A stretch of DNA of 50,079 nucleotides, taken from the NCBI GenBank assembly GCA_018648265.1, contig JABGRN010000033.1:1-50079 (forward strand), in the 5' to 3' direction. Shown here in pieces: positions 34,303 through 44,123 of the stretch. This DNA is from Prolixibacteraceae bacterium (GTDB lineage: Bacteria; Bacteroidota; Bacteroidia; Bacteroidales; Prolixibacteraceae). The notes below the pieces were generated by a model that was not told the DNA's origin, did not search any database, and saw nothing but the letters and a program-made list of their open reading frames with translations. Numbering within the stretch: position 1 is the stretch's first letter; every line of letters begins with the position of its first letter. Made by a program: the position numbers and the translations under genes.

Positions 34303-35616
34303 TTACTTTACTTTTTTCTTAATAATGTGCCTTTTAATAAAATAGTTAAGGATTGAAATGATTGATTCTAAATTTAATATAAACAAACTGCATAATAATG
34401 TTAATCCATAAATTGAATTAAATCTAAGACCAGTATATAAATAAATTGACATCATAATTTGACCAAAGAAAATAGCTAGAACCACTAAAAAAACTTTGTC
34501 CTTAATTAGGTCTAAATTAAATTTTCTTTTTATGAATAATCGTATTATTAATTGTATAAAAACAATTAAATAAATAATCCTAAATATAATTGAAACTGAT
34601 TCTATAAATCCTGGTTTTGGTTTCTCTGGAATAGGATTGAAATTAGATTTTACTTTAACAAAAATGATTTTTATCCTTTCTTTAAAACTAATTTTCTTAA
34701 TAAAGTTTTTGGTACCCGTTGTGTAAACTTTACTTAGATTTAGAATACTATTATTTATTGTAGAAATAGATATACTATCAACATATTTTAAATTTAAATT
34801 TTCATCTGCTAAATCTCCGTCAACATTGTTAAATTGAGACGAAACATCTTCGTTCCATCCTTTTGATAAAGATGATCCCTGTGATGCAGTTAAATAAATC
34901 CCCTTATCGAAAGTGAAATGATTTCTAATTGGCCATACAAAAACAATTGCGGAGAATATTAGTCCATGTAAAATCGTGATTTTAAAATTTGATTTTATAT
35001 TGTATAAAAGATAAATTGTAAATAATAAAAGAACAAAAAAAATAGATACTGGATGAGTAAGTATTATTATCGAAGATAATATTGGAATAGCGATGTGATA
35101 TCGCCTTAAATTTCTGAGGGAAATAAAAAGAGCAAAAAGCAATAAAATTAAAACAGCAGTAATACTTTCAGACCAAAATGTTATTGAATATTTTAAATAT
35201 TGAGGTTCAACAAATATTAATAAAAAAGGAAGTAAGTGTCCTAATTTTAGATTAAGATTTTTCTTTAATTTTAAAAGTACAAACAGCATCAATCCAATTT
35301 CTAAAATAGATTTTAAAATTATTAATACAATTAAATTACTTGAAAAAGTATAAAATTGGGATAAAACAAATGGCCAAAATGGAGGTCTCCATGTTGCTGA
35401 TTCAGAAGCAACAGTTGAATTATTGTCAGAGAAAACTTTATATTCCGAGATATTTTTTGCAATTTTTAAATAATGACCAGGGTCACCATTTTTATAAGCT
35501 ATCTCATTAATATAAGATCCGATTTGGTAGGATAGATTCAAATAATAGGCTTTAATTGAAATCAATCCAGTTAAAACAATAAAAACAATCAAACGATTAT
35601 TGATTTTTTTGTTCAT
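34303..35616 (-). CDS. GT-C type membrane glycosyltransferase-like protein
   Basis: A 437-residue protein with about ten hydrophobic helices. The first loop has YKNGDPGHYLKIAKNISEY, an acidic loop typical of GT-C enzymes of the GT39/ArnT-like group, then the WRPPFWPFVLSQFY segment. A large soluble loop of about 90 residues follows the mid helices. Family members use lipid-linked sugars on the periplasmic side. The gene is among the most AT-rich of the window. Another multispanning polysaccharide protein is possible. Confidence 0.65.
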   Translation of the reverse strand: MNKKINNRLIVFIVLTGLISIKAYYLNLSYQIGSYINEIAYKNGDPGHYLKIAKNISEYKVFSDNNSTVASESATWRPPFWPFVLSQFYTFSSNLIVLIILKSILEIGLMLFVLLKLKKNLNLKLGHLLPFLLIFVEPQYLKYSITFWSESITAVLILLLFALFISLRNLRRYHIAIPILSSIIILTHPVSIFFVLLLFTIYLLYNIKSNFKITILHGLIFSAIVFVWPIRNHFTFDKGIYLTASQGSSLSKGWNEDVSSQFNNVDGDLADENLNLKYVDSISISTINNSILNLSKVYTTGTKNFIKKISFKERIKIIFVKVKSNFNPIPEKPKPGFIESVSIIFRIIYLIVFIQLIIRLFIKRKFNLDLIKDKVFLVVLAIFFGQIMMSIYLYTGLRFNSIYGLTLLCSLFILNLESIISILNYFIKRHIIKKKVK

Positions 35617-35621
35617 GAAAA

Positions 35622-36785
35622 TTAATAATGTTTAAACAGCTCCTTAATTTGAGTATTTAAATTATTGGTATAAAAACAATGTTTATTATCAATCAGATGA
35701 TTGTATCGTTGTTTCCCAACAGGATCTATAACGATGGTTATAAAACCATTGTCGTATGAATCTTCAATGGTCGAGCTCCAGGGGGATACCACAATCAGGT
35801 TTTCGATGAAGTTCCCTTCTAACCAGTTTTTCGAATTGTCGAATTCGTAATTAATTTTGTATTGATCCAATTGCTCTTTAAAAATCGGCTCTTTTTCTTT
35901 TTCTCTTGGATGTAACCTGACAGTTAAATGTAATTCGGGCCATTTATTATTTGCCAGAAAATCCTTGAGTACCGGGTGTAATCCTTTAAATTCAATTGTT
36001 GAAGCATAAAATATATGTAAGCCGGGAACATGTTTTCTGTTTCCTTTTGGGTAGGGTATTAATTTATATCTTGAATTGTGATTTAAACAAAGGTGTGTTT
36101 TTAGATAATCGATAGTAGCATGGTTTTTTACGTAAAAAACATCAGCGATTAAAACAGGCGCCGGTTTAACATAAGGGGGGTAGTTAATAATACTTCCATG
36201 TTGTACTTCAATTAAACTAATGTTATCGCGGTGACTGGAAAATACCAACGATAAGCTGTTAAGATCGTAAAACCAAAGCATATAAATTTCCTGTTTATAA
36301 GGCAATAGTTTGATAATTGTATTGTTTACAATTGAATATGCCCTAAAAATGCGCATCAGTTTTGACTCGTTTCTAATAAAACTACTTAGTAATTTAACTG
36401 TGCCTCCCAAATTAAATACCTTCTGGTTATTAATCTTATTTATATAAAATTCTTTCGATTGGTTAATGAATAAAATATTTTTGGTAAAAATTGGTTTTAC
36501 AACGCGGTCTTCGAGTTTACCATCAACAAGCGTACAGAAATTTTTAGCTGTGTATACGATTTTTTTATCCCTGAGTATTTTTTTGCGAAAACGAACATAA
36601 AAATATAAATGGATAAAATCGAATGCGGATAATATAAAAAACCGCAATAATAATATTCGACGCCATAAATTTATATTGCTTTTTCTTTTCCCCGGATTTT
36701 CCGAAACAGGAATACTTTGATTTTTAAAATCGGCCTCGTTTTTTTGGAGATCGTTTATATATTTTTCAATGTCTCTATTTGTCAT
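35622..36785 (-). CDS. Putative GT-B glycosyltransferase, polysialyltransferase-like
   Basis: A protein of about 387 residues that is not recognised by a single strong motif. It resembles bacterial capsule transferases of the polysialyltransferase/Kdo-transferase-like GT-B set: LIEVQHGSIINYPPYV, LHLTVRLHPREKEKEP (the HP motif) and SPWSSTIEDSYDNGFITIVIDP (the S-S/T-E/D donor motif). The ATG at 36785 (MTNRDIEKY) is preferred to an in-frame TTG at 36806. It ends 5 bases before the GT-C gene. Function by analogy only. Confidence 0.6.
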   Translation of the reverse strand: MTNRDIEKYINDLQKNEADFKNQSIPVSENPGKRKSNINLWRRILLLRFFILSAFDFIHLYFYVRFRKKILRDKKIVYTAKNFCTLVDGKLEDRVVKPIFTKNILFINQSKEFYINKINNQKVFNLGGTVKLLSSFIRNESKLMRIFRAYSIVNNTIIKLLPYKQEIYMLWFYDLNSLSLVFSSHRDNISLIEVQHGSIINYPPYVKPAPVLIADVFYVKNHATIDYLKTHLCLNHNSRYKLIPYPKGNRKHVPGLHIFYASTIEFKGLHPVLKDFLANNKWPELHLTVRLHPREKEKEPIFKEQLDQYKINYEFDNSKNWLEGNFIENLIVVSPWSSTIEDSYDNGFITIVIDPVGKQRYNHLIDNKHCFYTNNLNTQIKELFKHY

Positions 36786-36844
36786 AAAAAATGCAAAGGG
36801 CAGCAATTAAACGAATTAATAATTTGAAATGCAGTATTTAGTGT

Positions 36845-37771
36845 TTATATTTTAAGCCGGGCTTTGATCCCGGATTTAACAGCACTTAAAATTTTCCGCA
36901 GTTTTATTCGAAATTGTTTATCGAATAAATTAATATTGCCAGCCAATTGCAAAAAACCTGTTAAAAAATTACCTTTTCTAATTTTACTAAGTGAAGCATC
37001 TGATTTTGCATAATTAAGCCTTCGATTGATTACTTTTTTAATATTTTTATCTGTAAAATAATTAAGTAATTCATTATGAAAAAGTATATCCTGTTCAATG
37101 TAATAATCCTGATTCTCTCGGCTCCAAACCCCTCCTTCATGTATCCGATAAACCGACATAGTATCGGGAATATATTTACCTAATCCTTTTTCAGCAAGTA
37201 AAATCATTAAAGCATAATCACCTGCTTTTACCCTAAAATACCAGTCAGGTAAATCACTCCAGTTCAAAAAATTTTTAAATAAAAGAGATGCAGTTACAAT
37301 GTTTTTTTGTAAAATAAGAGATTTTAAATCAACAATCTCATCAATTTTTCGATCCCCAATTCGCTTTTGTTTTTCGCCTGTTCCCTGATTTAAAATACAT
37401 GCATCGTGAAAACAAAATGAAAATTTAGGGTTTGCTTCCAAAAAATCGACTTGTTTTTGCAACTTGTAGGGATCGGTCCAGTAATCATCGCCTTCGCACA
37501 TGGCATAATATTTCCCCTTTGCCCGTCCTCTTTGAACTTGTACAATTGTCTTATATTTTTTCACATAGTGGTTTTCTGTTTGATAAATTGGCTTAATCAA
37601 ATGAGGGTTTTTCAACTCGTACTCTCTTATAATTTCTGCTGTTTTATCGGTAGATGCATCATCATGAATCAATATTTCAAATGGGAAGGTGGTTTTTTGA
37701 TTTAAAAAACTTTCAATAGCTTCCCTGATGTACGGTTCATGATTATAAGTTAGGCAGGAGATACTAACCAT
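36845..37771 (-). CDS. GT2 family glycosyltransferase
   Basis: A GT-A transferase of about 308 residues. It has MVSISCLTYNHEPYIREAIES, ILIHDDASTDKT and YAMCEGDDYWTDPYKLQKQ (GDDYW metal site), followed by an acceptor domain with VRAGDYAL-like KAGDYALMILLAEKG. The ATG at 37771 is preceded by GGA at a suitable distance; an in-frame GTG at 37786 would add five residues. The DDY motif at about 98-101 is typical. Sugar unknown. Confidence 0.88.
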   Translation of the reverse strand: MVSISCLTYNHEPYIREAIESFLNQKTTFPFEILIHDDASTDKTAEIIREYELKNPHLIKPIYQTENHYVKKYKTIVQVQRGRAKGKYYAMCEGDDYWTDPYKLQKQVDFLEANPKFSFCFHDACILNQGTGEKQKRIGDRKIDEIVDLKSLILQKNIVTASLLFKNFLNWSDLPDWYFRVKAGDYALMILLAEKGLGKYIPDTMSVYRIHEGGVWSRENQDYYIEQDILFHNELLNYFTDKNIKKVINRRLNYAKSDASLSKIRKGNFLTGFLQLAGNINLFDKQFRIKLRKILSAVKSGIKARLKI

Positions 37772-38012
37772 TATATTGTTTTCCACACTAATTTCTTTTA
37801 ATTAATTTAAAATTTTTGCCAGGTTAAAATGCTAGAATAATTAATAAGTAGTCAATGTAATAAAATGCCAAGAATTGCTTAATTTTTGTTTTGAAAGTAT
37901 CTAAAATCTTTGTTCCTGGCATCTTCTAATCGAAACAAAGAAAAGAAGACAGTTTTCATACTGATACTAATTTAATTAATAAGCCATGCAAATACTATTT
38001 CTTTGTACTTTC

Positions 38013-39314
38013 CTATTTTTTCAATTCACAAATAATCGTTTTTCTCTTTCCTGATGCAAGCACTGGAATCTTATCTACAAACTCTATAGAAATCTCGGCA
38101 TGATTTCCAAAAATATTTTTCATTTCGGATATGACATTTTTATAATTCATTTTTGTATTTCCGTTTATTCTTAACAGGTATTGTTTGGTTGTTTTTTGAA
38201 TAAACTGCCACTGTATTATATCGGGTAGATGATTTAGTATCGCCGTAATAGTATGTGGGTGCACTGGCGAACCGTTAGTGTCATATATCATATCTACCCG
38301 TCGTCCATAAATTTTGTACAGAACAGGATAGCCTTTACTTAGGTGGTTTCCTGCCGCCATTATACCTGCATCTCCAGTGTCGTATCGTATCATTGGGAAA
38401 GCATAATTATACAAGTCTGTAATAACAATCCTTCCTATTTCTCCATAATCTGCCTTTTCATCGTTATCAAATTTTAATATCTCGAAGTAATAACTTGCAT
38501 GATTAAGGTAAAAATGCTCATCATTGATCAATTCCTGACCTAAAATCCCTTGTTCTTGATTTGCATATCTTGATACAACATTACATCCAATTAATTTTTT
38601 AAGCTTGAACCTTATATTATTTTGTAGCATTTCTCCACCAGTTATAATAATTTTTATGCCAACTAATTTTATTGAATTATTTTCTATATATTGAGCAAAT
38701 AGCCCGAACCAACTTGCATATCCAAGAATCGCTACAATGTTTTTCTTCTTTATTAAACTACAAAGATTGTTGAGAGTTCCCTCGTCCATTTTAGTACAAC
38801 CAAAAGCAAATATGTTTTCTTTAAAAGTTTGAATCTTCGATTTGTATTGCCCATGTTTCCATATTCGCAGTTGAACTAGCCTTTCATGAGACTTATATCC
38901 TGCTATCTCACCAAAATATTTTAGCTCAGCCAACACTCTGTTTCTTTTTCTAAAATCTTGCGGAACAACCAGCATGGTTCCTGTTGAGCCACTTGTGCTT
39001 ATAATATGCATTTTCCCTTTGTGAAAAGGAATTAATGATAAGTCAACTTTAATGCTTTCATAATGAGTCAGATAGTCCATTTTGTTCATAACAGGAAAAT
39101 GCTCTAAATCTTTATCTACATGTCCATTGTAAAAATGGGAGTTTTTAACGGCATGTTTAAGTAGATTATTAAGGTATGTTTCTTGCTTTATTTTTCCCTT
39201 CTTGTTATCATTTAATATTGATTTAATGTCATTAAAATGACAGCCAATTGGACTCCCTTTCAAAAAATCAATGCTCCAATATATTTTTCTGCGAATAAAA
39301 CCCCCAACACTCAT
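38013..39314 (-). CDS. CapK/PaaK-like adenylate-forming enzyme (copy 2)
   Basis: A 433-residue adenylating enzyme of the CapK family. The phosphate-binding STSGSTGTMLVVPQDF, VSRYANQEQGILGQEL and FPMIRYDTGDAGIM are the ANL family core motifs. It differs strongly from the other copy at 23218-24495, so the two may use different acids. It is bounded by two AT-rich gaps, unlike the coupled copy 1. Expected in the cytoplasm; substrate unknown. Confidence 0.86.
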   Translation of the reverse strand: MSVGGFIRRKIYWSIDFLKGSPIGCHFNDIKSILNDNKKGKIKQETYLNNLLKHAVKNSHFYNGHVDKDLEHFPVMNKMDYLTHYESIKVDLSLIPFHKGKMHIISTSGSTGTMLVVPQDFRKRNRVLAELKYFGEIAGYKSHERLVQLRIWKHGQYKSKIQTFKENIFAFGCTKMDEGTLNNLCSLIKKKNIVAILGYASWFGLFAQYIENNSIKLVGIKIIITGGEMLQNNIRFKLKKLIGCNVVSRYANQEQGILGQELINDEHFYLNHASYYFEILKFDNDEKADYGEIGRIVITDLYNYAFPMIRYDTGDAGIMAAGNHLSKGYPVLYKIYGRRVDMIYDTNGSPVHPHTITAILNHLPDIIQWQFIQKTTKQYLLRINGNTKMNYKNVISEMKNIFGNHAEISIEFVDKIPVLASGKRKTIICELKK

Positions 39315-39613
39315 GATATTAAAATTTTGTATTAATTATTATTAGAAATTACAGGTAATAAACAATTTAAATACCCATTTTCAATTAGAACAATTGATTT
39401 ACAGGATTATATAAAATGTTGTATTTGCTGTTTATCATTTAATAATCCAATATTTTTTTTTCATAATTCAATTGTTCCACCCGTTGAATTATCACGATAA
39501 TTATTTTAATTGTGAATATATCCCTTGCCTTAGGAAATCTTTAAAACTGTAGAATAATTTTGATGATGAATGTGATTTGACTGATGCAATAAGTTATTTT
39601 ATTATTTTAAATA

Positions 39614-40051
39614 TTACAAAGGTAACGTCATTAATAAATTTTCATTATTGGACTCAGAAAATATAAAGCCAACTTTTTCATACAGTTGAATTGCACTTAT
39701 GTTTTCTTTATTAACTTCAAGATTTATTTTTTTAAAATCATTTTCTTTTGCATATAAAATAGCATTATATAATAACTGATTGCCAACTCCCTGTCCTTGT
39801 CGTTTTTTTACAACACTAATTGTTGTTATATATCCAATTTCTTTTTTAGGATCATTAAAATAGCAAGCCATAAAACCAACAATTTTATTATTAAATGTTG
39901 CCCAAAATTGAATTGCAAAATTGCTTATTTTTATCGAATAATCATCAATATCAATCTTTGTATTAAGGGGCGGATTAAAAATTTGAGCATTTTGTTTCAA
40001 ATAAGACTTTATATCATTACTTGACAAATTATTTATATTGATTGAAATCAT
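39614..40051 (-). CDS. GNAT family N-acetyltransferase
   Basis: A 145-residue GNAT enzyme. The acetyl-CoA pocket is visible in TISVVKKRQGQGVGNQLLYNAI (Q-x-x-G-x-G type) and the C-terminal KENISAIQLYEKVGFIF. It is located between the second CapK gene and the ATP-grasp gene. With the DegT aminotransferase nearby, acetylation of an amino sugar is a reasonable role, but acetylation of a peptide or amino acid cannot be excluded. Confidence 0.85.
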   Translation of the reverse strand: MISININNLSSNDIKSYLKQNAQIFNPPLNTKIDIDDYSIKISNFAIQFWATFNNKIVGFMACYFNDPKKEIGYITTISVVKKRQGQGVGNQLLYNAILYAKENDFKKINLEVNKENISAIQLYEKVGFIFSESNNENLLMTLPL

Positions 40052-40189
40052 GTTGGTTAATCCAATTATTTTGTTTTATAGAATTTTAGTTTTGTTCAAA
40101 CGAATTTCTACCCGTGTTTAGACGAATGGCATTTTTATGATATTCTTTTCTAACTGTTAATTCCAATTCAAAAAAACCACCGATTTCCA

Positions 40190-41389
40190 TTACAGTTTTT
40201 GTATTTTCAGATTTATAAAATCGTCCATTTTTGATATAATTAATTCCATTTCAGCATGGCAATTGAATGCTAATAAAATAACACCAATGGCGGCATTTGC
40301 ACCCTGAAATGAATTTACCAATTGCCCTGGCATAATATACTGATGAAATTCTTTAATAAATGGTTTAATTTGATCCTTAAGTGACAATTCTATTAAAATA
40401 CCACTGAAATCAGTATGGATAACGTAATAAGCAACATGACCTTTTTTTTCAAATATTTGTTTGACTGGTTTGCCATAAACAACATCTAAAGAGGCACTAA
40501 CCATATCAAAGCCTGTTGCATATTTAATAACTTGAGGTACAAAATTCCCGCCGCTTCGGGGGCCGATTTCCATAATAAATATTTCTCTTTTATTAGTAAT
40601 CCTTACTTCAATATTTATAGGTCCGTTTTGATAACCCAATAATTTGATGGCTTTTTTTAATACGAATTCAATTTTATGAATTGTATCCTCATTTTGTTGG
40701 CTTGGCCAGCTTGTTGAAAATGGAACAAAAGGATTGATTTTATTATTATAATGATGGTCTCCCAAATAGGAAAAAATCAACTCCCCCTCGAAAACAAAAC
40801 CATCACCATGAAGTTGTGCGCCAATACTTTCGACGAATTCTTCGGCTATAATCCGTTTATTTCGAGAGAATGTAAGGGCATATTCAACGGCCGGTTTAAT
40901 TTCAGATTTTGTCGTGACTTTTGAAACACCTTTACTTCCTGAAGAATCGGTTGGTTTTATTATTATTGGAAATTGTAAAGAACTTGTTTTTTCAAAAATA
41001 TTTTCTTCTCTTTTAATACTTACAGATTTAGGTGAATTGAATCCGTGAATTAATAAAAAAGATCTAAATAAATCTTTTTCTGCCAAAACCTGAACACTTT
41101 GAAACGAATTCCCCGGTAATCCAAGCTTTTCCGAAACGTAAGCTGCAGTCGGGGCAGCAGGATCTGAAGCATAAGCAACTACAAAATCAGGTTTAATTTT
41201 TTTAGCAAGATTTAATATTCCTTCAAAATCTGTTGTACTTATATTGTGATATTCATCAGCTAATTTATGTCCGGGATTATTTGGTAAATAATCACAGGTT
41301 ATGGTGTACCAACCCCTATTTTTTGCTTCCTTTATTATTGGAATTTGAGGATAAGCCCCGCCCAGAAAGAGTATTTTTTTTTGGCTCAT
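40190..41389 (-). CDS. ATP-grasp carboxylate-amine ligase
   Basis: A 399-residue ATP-grasp enzyme. The N-terminal preATP-grasp domain has ILFLGGAYPQIPIIKEAKNRG and the ATP part has FPIIIKPTDSSGSKGVSKV, IIAEEFVES and REIFIMEIGPRSGGNF. It joins a carboxylate to an amine through an acyl phosphate. The start and the aminotransferase's stop overlap in ATGA, so the two are translationally coupled. It may add an amino acid or other acid to an amino sugar of the polysaccharide; this is inference. Confidence 0.85.
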   Translation of the reverse strand: MSQKKILFLGGAYPQIPIIKEAKNRGWYTITCDYLPNNPGHKLADEYHNISTTDFEGILNLAKKIKPDFVVAYASDPAAPTAAYVSEKLGLPGNSFQSVQVLAEKDLFRSFLLIHGFNSPKSVSIKREENIFEKTSSLQFPIIIKPTDSSGSKGVSKVTTKSEIKPAVEYALTFSRNKRIIAEEFVESIGAQLHGDGFVFEGELIFSYLGDHHYNNKINPFVPFSTSWPSQQNEDTIHKIEFVLKKAIKLLGYQNGPINIEVRITNKREIFIMEIGPRSGGNFVPQVIKYATGFDMVSASLDVVYGKPVKQIFEKKGHVAYYVIHTDFSGILIELSLKDQIKPFIKEFHQYIMPGQLVNSFQGANAAIGVILLAFNCHAEMELIISKMDDFINLKIQKL

Positions 41390-42501
41390 TTATTTAATAT
41401 TCCTGCAATTTTCTTAATTTCTTTTTTATTTAATCCAGGATAAATCGGCAAACAAATTACCTGTTCTGCAACTCTTTTGGCAACTTGTAAATTAGCAGGA
41501 TCTGCTGAATTTAATTTTTTATAGTTAGTTAATTCACTGATTAAGGGATAAAAGTAGCGTCGCCCATAAATTCCGTTTTGTTTCAATTTTTCGTACAATT
41601 CGTCGCGGCTCATGCCGAATTTGTTCTTGTCAACAAAAATGGGGAAGTAAGCAAAATTAGATTTTGTATTATAAGGCTCTGGTAAAAAAGAAATCCCTTT
41701 TATTTTTTGTAGTTCCTTCCTATAGGTTTGGGCTAAGGTACTTCGTTTTTCAATATTTAAATTGTGTTTTTTTAACTGTAATAAACCCAGGGCTGCCTGC
41801 ATCTCGTTCATTTTCGAGTTTATACCGGGGGCCACCACCTTTGTTTCACCTACAAAACCAAAGTTTTTCAGGTAATCTATTTGTTTTTTCGTAGCTGCAT
41901 CGTGGCAAACAACAGCACCGCCTTCCATTGTGTTAAACACTTTTGTAGCATGGAAACTTAACACAGAAAGATCACCGAATTTACAAATGCTTTGCCCTTT
42001 GTATTTTACCCCAAAAGCATGGGCGGCATCGTAAATTACTTTTAGTCCGTAATTTTTGGCAATCTTATTTATGTGTTCCACTTTGCAAGGATTCCCGTAA
42101 ACATGGACAGGTAAAATAGCCGTGGTTTTGGATGTAATTGCGGCTTCAATCTTTTTTGAATCGAGGTTGCAGAATTCAGGTTCTATGTCAACAAAAACCG
42201 GTTTAATATTATTCCATAATAAACTATGCGATGTTGCAACAAAACTGTATGGGGTTGTTATCACTTCACCGGTGATACCTAAAACCTGCAAGGCGGTAAC
42301 CAAAGCAAGTGTACCATTGGCAAATAGTGAGATATAAGGAACATCTAAAAAACCTGCCATTTCTTTTTCTAATTGTTGGTGAAATGGTCCATTGTTCGTC
42401 AGTATTTTATTTTTCCATATTTTTTCGAGATAGGGTATAAATTCCTGTAAATCGGGAAGATCGGGTTGGGTTACATAAATTGGTTTTTTTATTTCATCCA
42501 T
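41386..42501 (-). CDS. DegT/DnrJ/EryC1/StrS aminotransferase
   Basis: A 371-residue PLP-dependent sugar aminotransferase. The Schiff-base lysine is Lys187 in SFHATKVFNTMEGGAVV; Asp158 and His161 are in VIYDAAHAFG. Other family stretches are LFANGTLALVTAL and TTPYSFVATSHS. The enzyme transfers an amino group to a keto-sugar, usually the 4-keto product of a dehydratase; the CapD-type enzyme at 18411-19631 is the possible source. Translational coupling to the ATP-grasp ligase links both steps. Which sugar is made is unknown. Confidence 0.92.
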   Translation of the reverse strand: MDEIKKPIYVTQPDLPDLQEFIPYLEKIWKNKILTNNGPFHQQLEKEMAGFLDVPYISLFANGTLALVTALQVLGITGEVITTPYSFVATSHSLLWNNIKPVFVDIEPEFCNLDSKKIEAAITSKTTAILPVHVYGNPCKVEHINKIAKNYGLKVIYDAAHAFGVKYKGQSICKFGDLSVLSFHATKVFNTMEGGAVVCHDAATKKQIDYLKNFGFVGETKVVAPGINSKMNEMQAALGLLQLKKHNLNIEKRSTLAQTYRKELQKIKGISFLPEPYNTKSNFAYFPIFVDKNKFGMSRDELYEKLKQNGIYGRRYFYPLISELTNYKKLNSADPANLQVAKRVAEQVICLPIYPGLNKKEIKKIAGILNK

Positions 42502-42520
42502 TTATTTACAGTCTCTTAGA

Positions 42521-43957
42521 TTATTTGTTTTTTTTGAATATAAAATTTTTTACCTCAATAAATTCGCTGAAATTAAATAAATAAGAGGCACCGATGAAAA
42601 ATAGCCCTCCCAATATTCCCCCTGAGATAAGTTGAAAATAGCTTTGTTTTACGAAAAATGCAGGTAAGTAAGCCACAAAACCGGTTGCAAAAGATAAAAT
42701 CATAACAGGTAACATATCTTTTACCTGGCTGAAAAAACCTATTTGTATAATTTTTCCGGTGTAATAAGTGTTGATAATCAATGAAAATATTGATGTTAAT
42801 ATTGTTCCGTAACACATAACCAAAACACCAAATGGTGCGCTTACAAAAAGTACAATGGTTATCAACACTTTTTTTATAATTTCTAACCTTAAAAAAAGGT
42901 CAGACCGCCCTTTTACCTGTAGTAGATTTAAGTTTAACGAGTGGATTGGATATAACATGTGACTAAAACATAATACCTGCATAAATGGTACCGCAGGAAG
43001 CCATTTGTCGGTTAATAATATTTTAATTAGGGGTTCGCCAAGCGCACACAAAAGCATCATCATCGGGAAAATCACAAACGCTGACATTTTTAGTAGTTTA
43101 CGGTAGTTGTTTCCCAGCCTTTTGGTGTCGTTTTGCATTTCGCTTAAAACCGGGAAAGTAACCCGCTGTATTATATTGGTAACGTTTGATGAAGGTAGTT
43201 GTGCAAGTCCTTTTGCCCGCGTAAAAAATCCCAAATCGGCTGATGTAAACATTTTCCCGATGACCACCTGGTAAATATTTTTGTAAATAGTATCCAGCAA
43301 GCCGGAGAGCATTAATTTTGAACCGAAGCCAAAAAGATCTTTAAATGAATTTATGGAAAATACCCATACGGGTTTCCAACCAATAAAATACCATAACAAG
43401 CCAGTTGATACAATTGTAGAAGCCAGTTGCTGAAATACCAAAGCCCATACCCCAAAGCCTGAATAGGCCATTACTATTCCAATGGTTCCGGTAATAACTA
43501 ATGCAATGATTGATATTTTTGATTGTGTTTTAAAATCGATTGCTATGTTGAGCTTTGTAACTTGAATTGAACCAAAAGCCCCAATTACCATATTGATACT
43601 AACAACCCGTGTTATTGGTGTAAGAATGGGCGTATCATAAAAACGTGCAATGTATGGGGCTGAAATAAATAAAATCAAATAAAAAAACAAGCTAACTACA
43701 ATGTTGTAATAAAAAACGGTTGAAAGATCAATGTCTGTTCGATCTTGTTTGCGAATTAAGGCCGTACCAAAACCTGCACCAATAAATATTGTTGATACTC
43801 CGGTAAAAATAGAAATCATACCGATTATCCCATAATCGGAAGGTGATAAAATGCGGGCAATAATAATACTAATTATAAAACCTACTCCCTGTTTTGAAAA
43901 CCGCTCAAAAGCACTCCATTTTAAACCGGTTGCTGTTTTTTGTTTGAGGCTGGTCAT
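42521..43957 (-). CDS. Wzx-type O-antigen/polysaccharide flippase
   Basis: A 478-residue MOP-superfamily flippase. About twelve to fourteen hydrophobic helices are visible, and the start GLKWSAFERFSKQGVGFIISIIIARILSPSDYGIIGM is typical of Wzx/RfbX lipopolysaccharide translocators. These move the undecaprenyl-linked unit across the inner membrane. It is co-oriented with and 19 bases ahead of the aminotransferase. It defines the Wzx/Wzy route for this locus. Confidence 0.92.
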   Translation of the reverse strand: MTSLKQKTATGLKWSAFERFSKQGVGFIISIIIARILSPSDYGIIGMISIFTGVSTIFIGAGFGTALIRKQDRTDIDLSTVFYYNIVVSLFFYLILFISAPYIARFYDTPILTPITRVVSINMVIGAFGSIQVTKLNIAIDFKTQSKISIIALVITGTIGIVMAYSGFGVWALVFQQLASTIVSTGLLWYFIGWKPVWVFSINSFKDLFGFGSKLMLSGLLDTIYKNIYQVVIGKMFTSADLGFFTRAKGLAQLPSSNVTNIIQRVTFPVLSEMQNDTKRLGNNYRKLLKMSAFVIFPMMMLLCALGEPLIKILLTDKWLPAVPFMQVLCFSHMLYPIHSLNLNLLQVKGRSDLFLRLEIIKKVLITIVLFVSAPFGVLVMCYGTILTSIFSLIINTYYTGKIIQIGFFSQVKDMLPVMILSFATGFVAYLPAFFVKQSYFQLISGGILGGLFFIGASYLFNFSEFIEVKNFIFKKNK

Positions 43958-44123
43958 TTAATAATTGACAAAATCATAAATAATATTAATAGAAATGTGG
44001 TTTTATACCAAATAAAGGCGAAGGTTAACAGATTCCTTCCCGATTGTTGTGCAATTAAAGTATCTGTTATTTCAATTCGCCGACTATGAAAGGTACGTTT
44101 CAATATGGATGAAAGTTGTTCTC

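Noticed and set aside
36786-36806. TTG start for the GT-B gene.
   Set aside because: ATG at 36785 gives a normal N-terminus.
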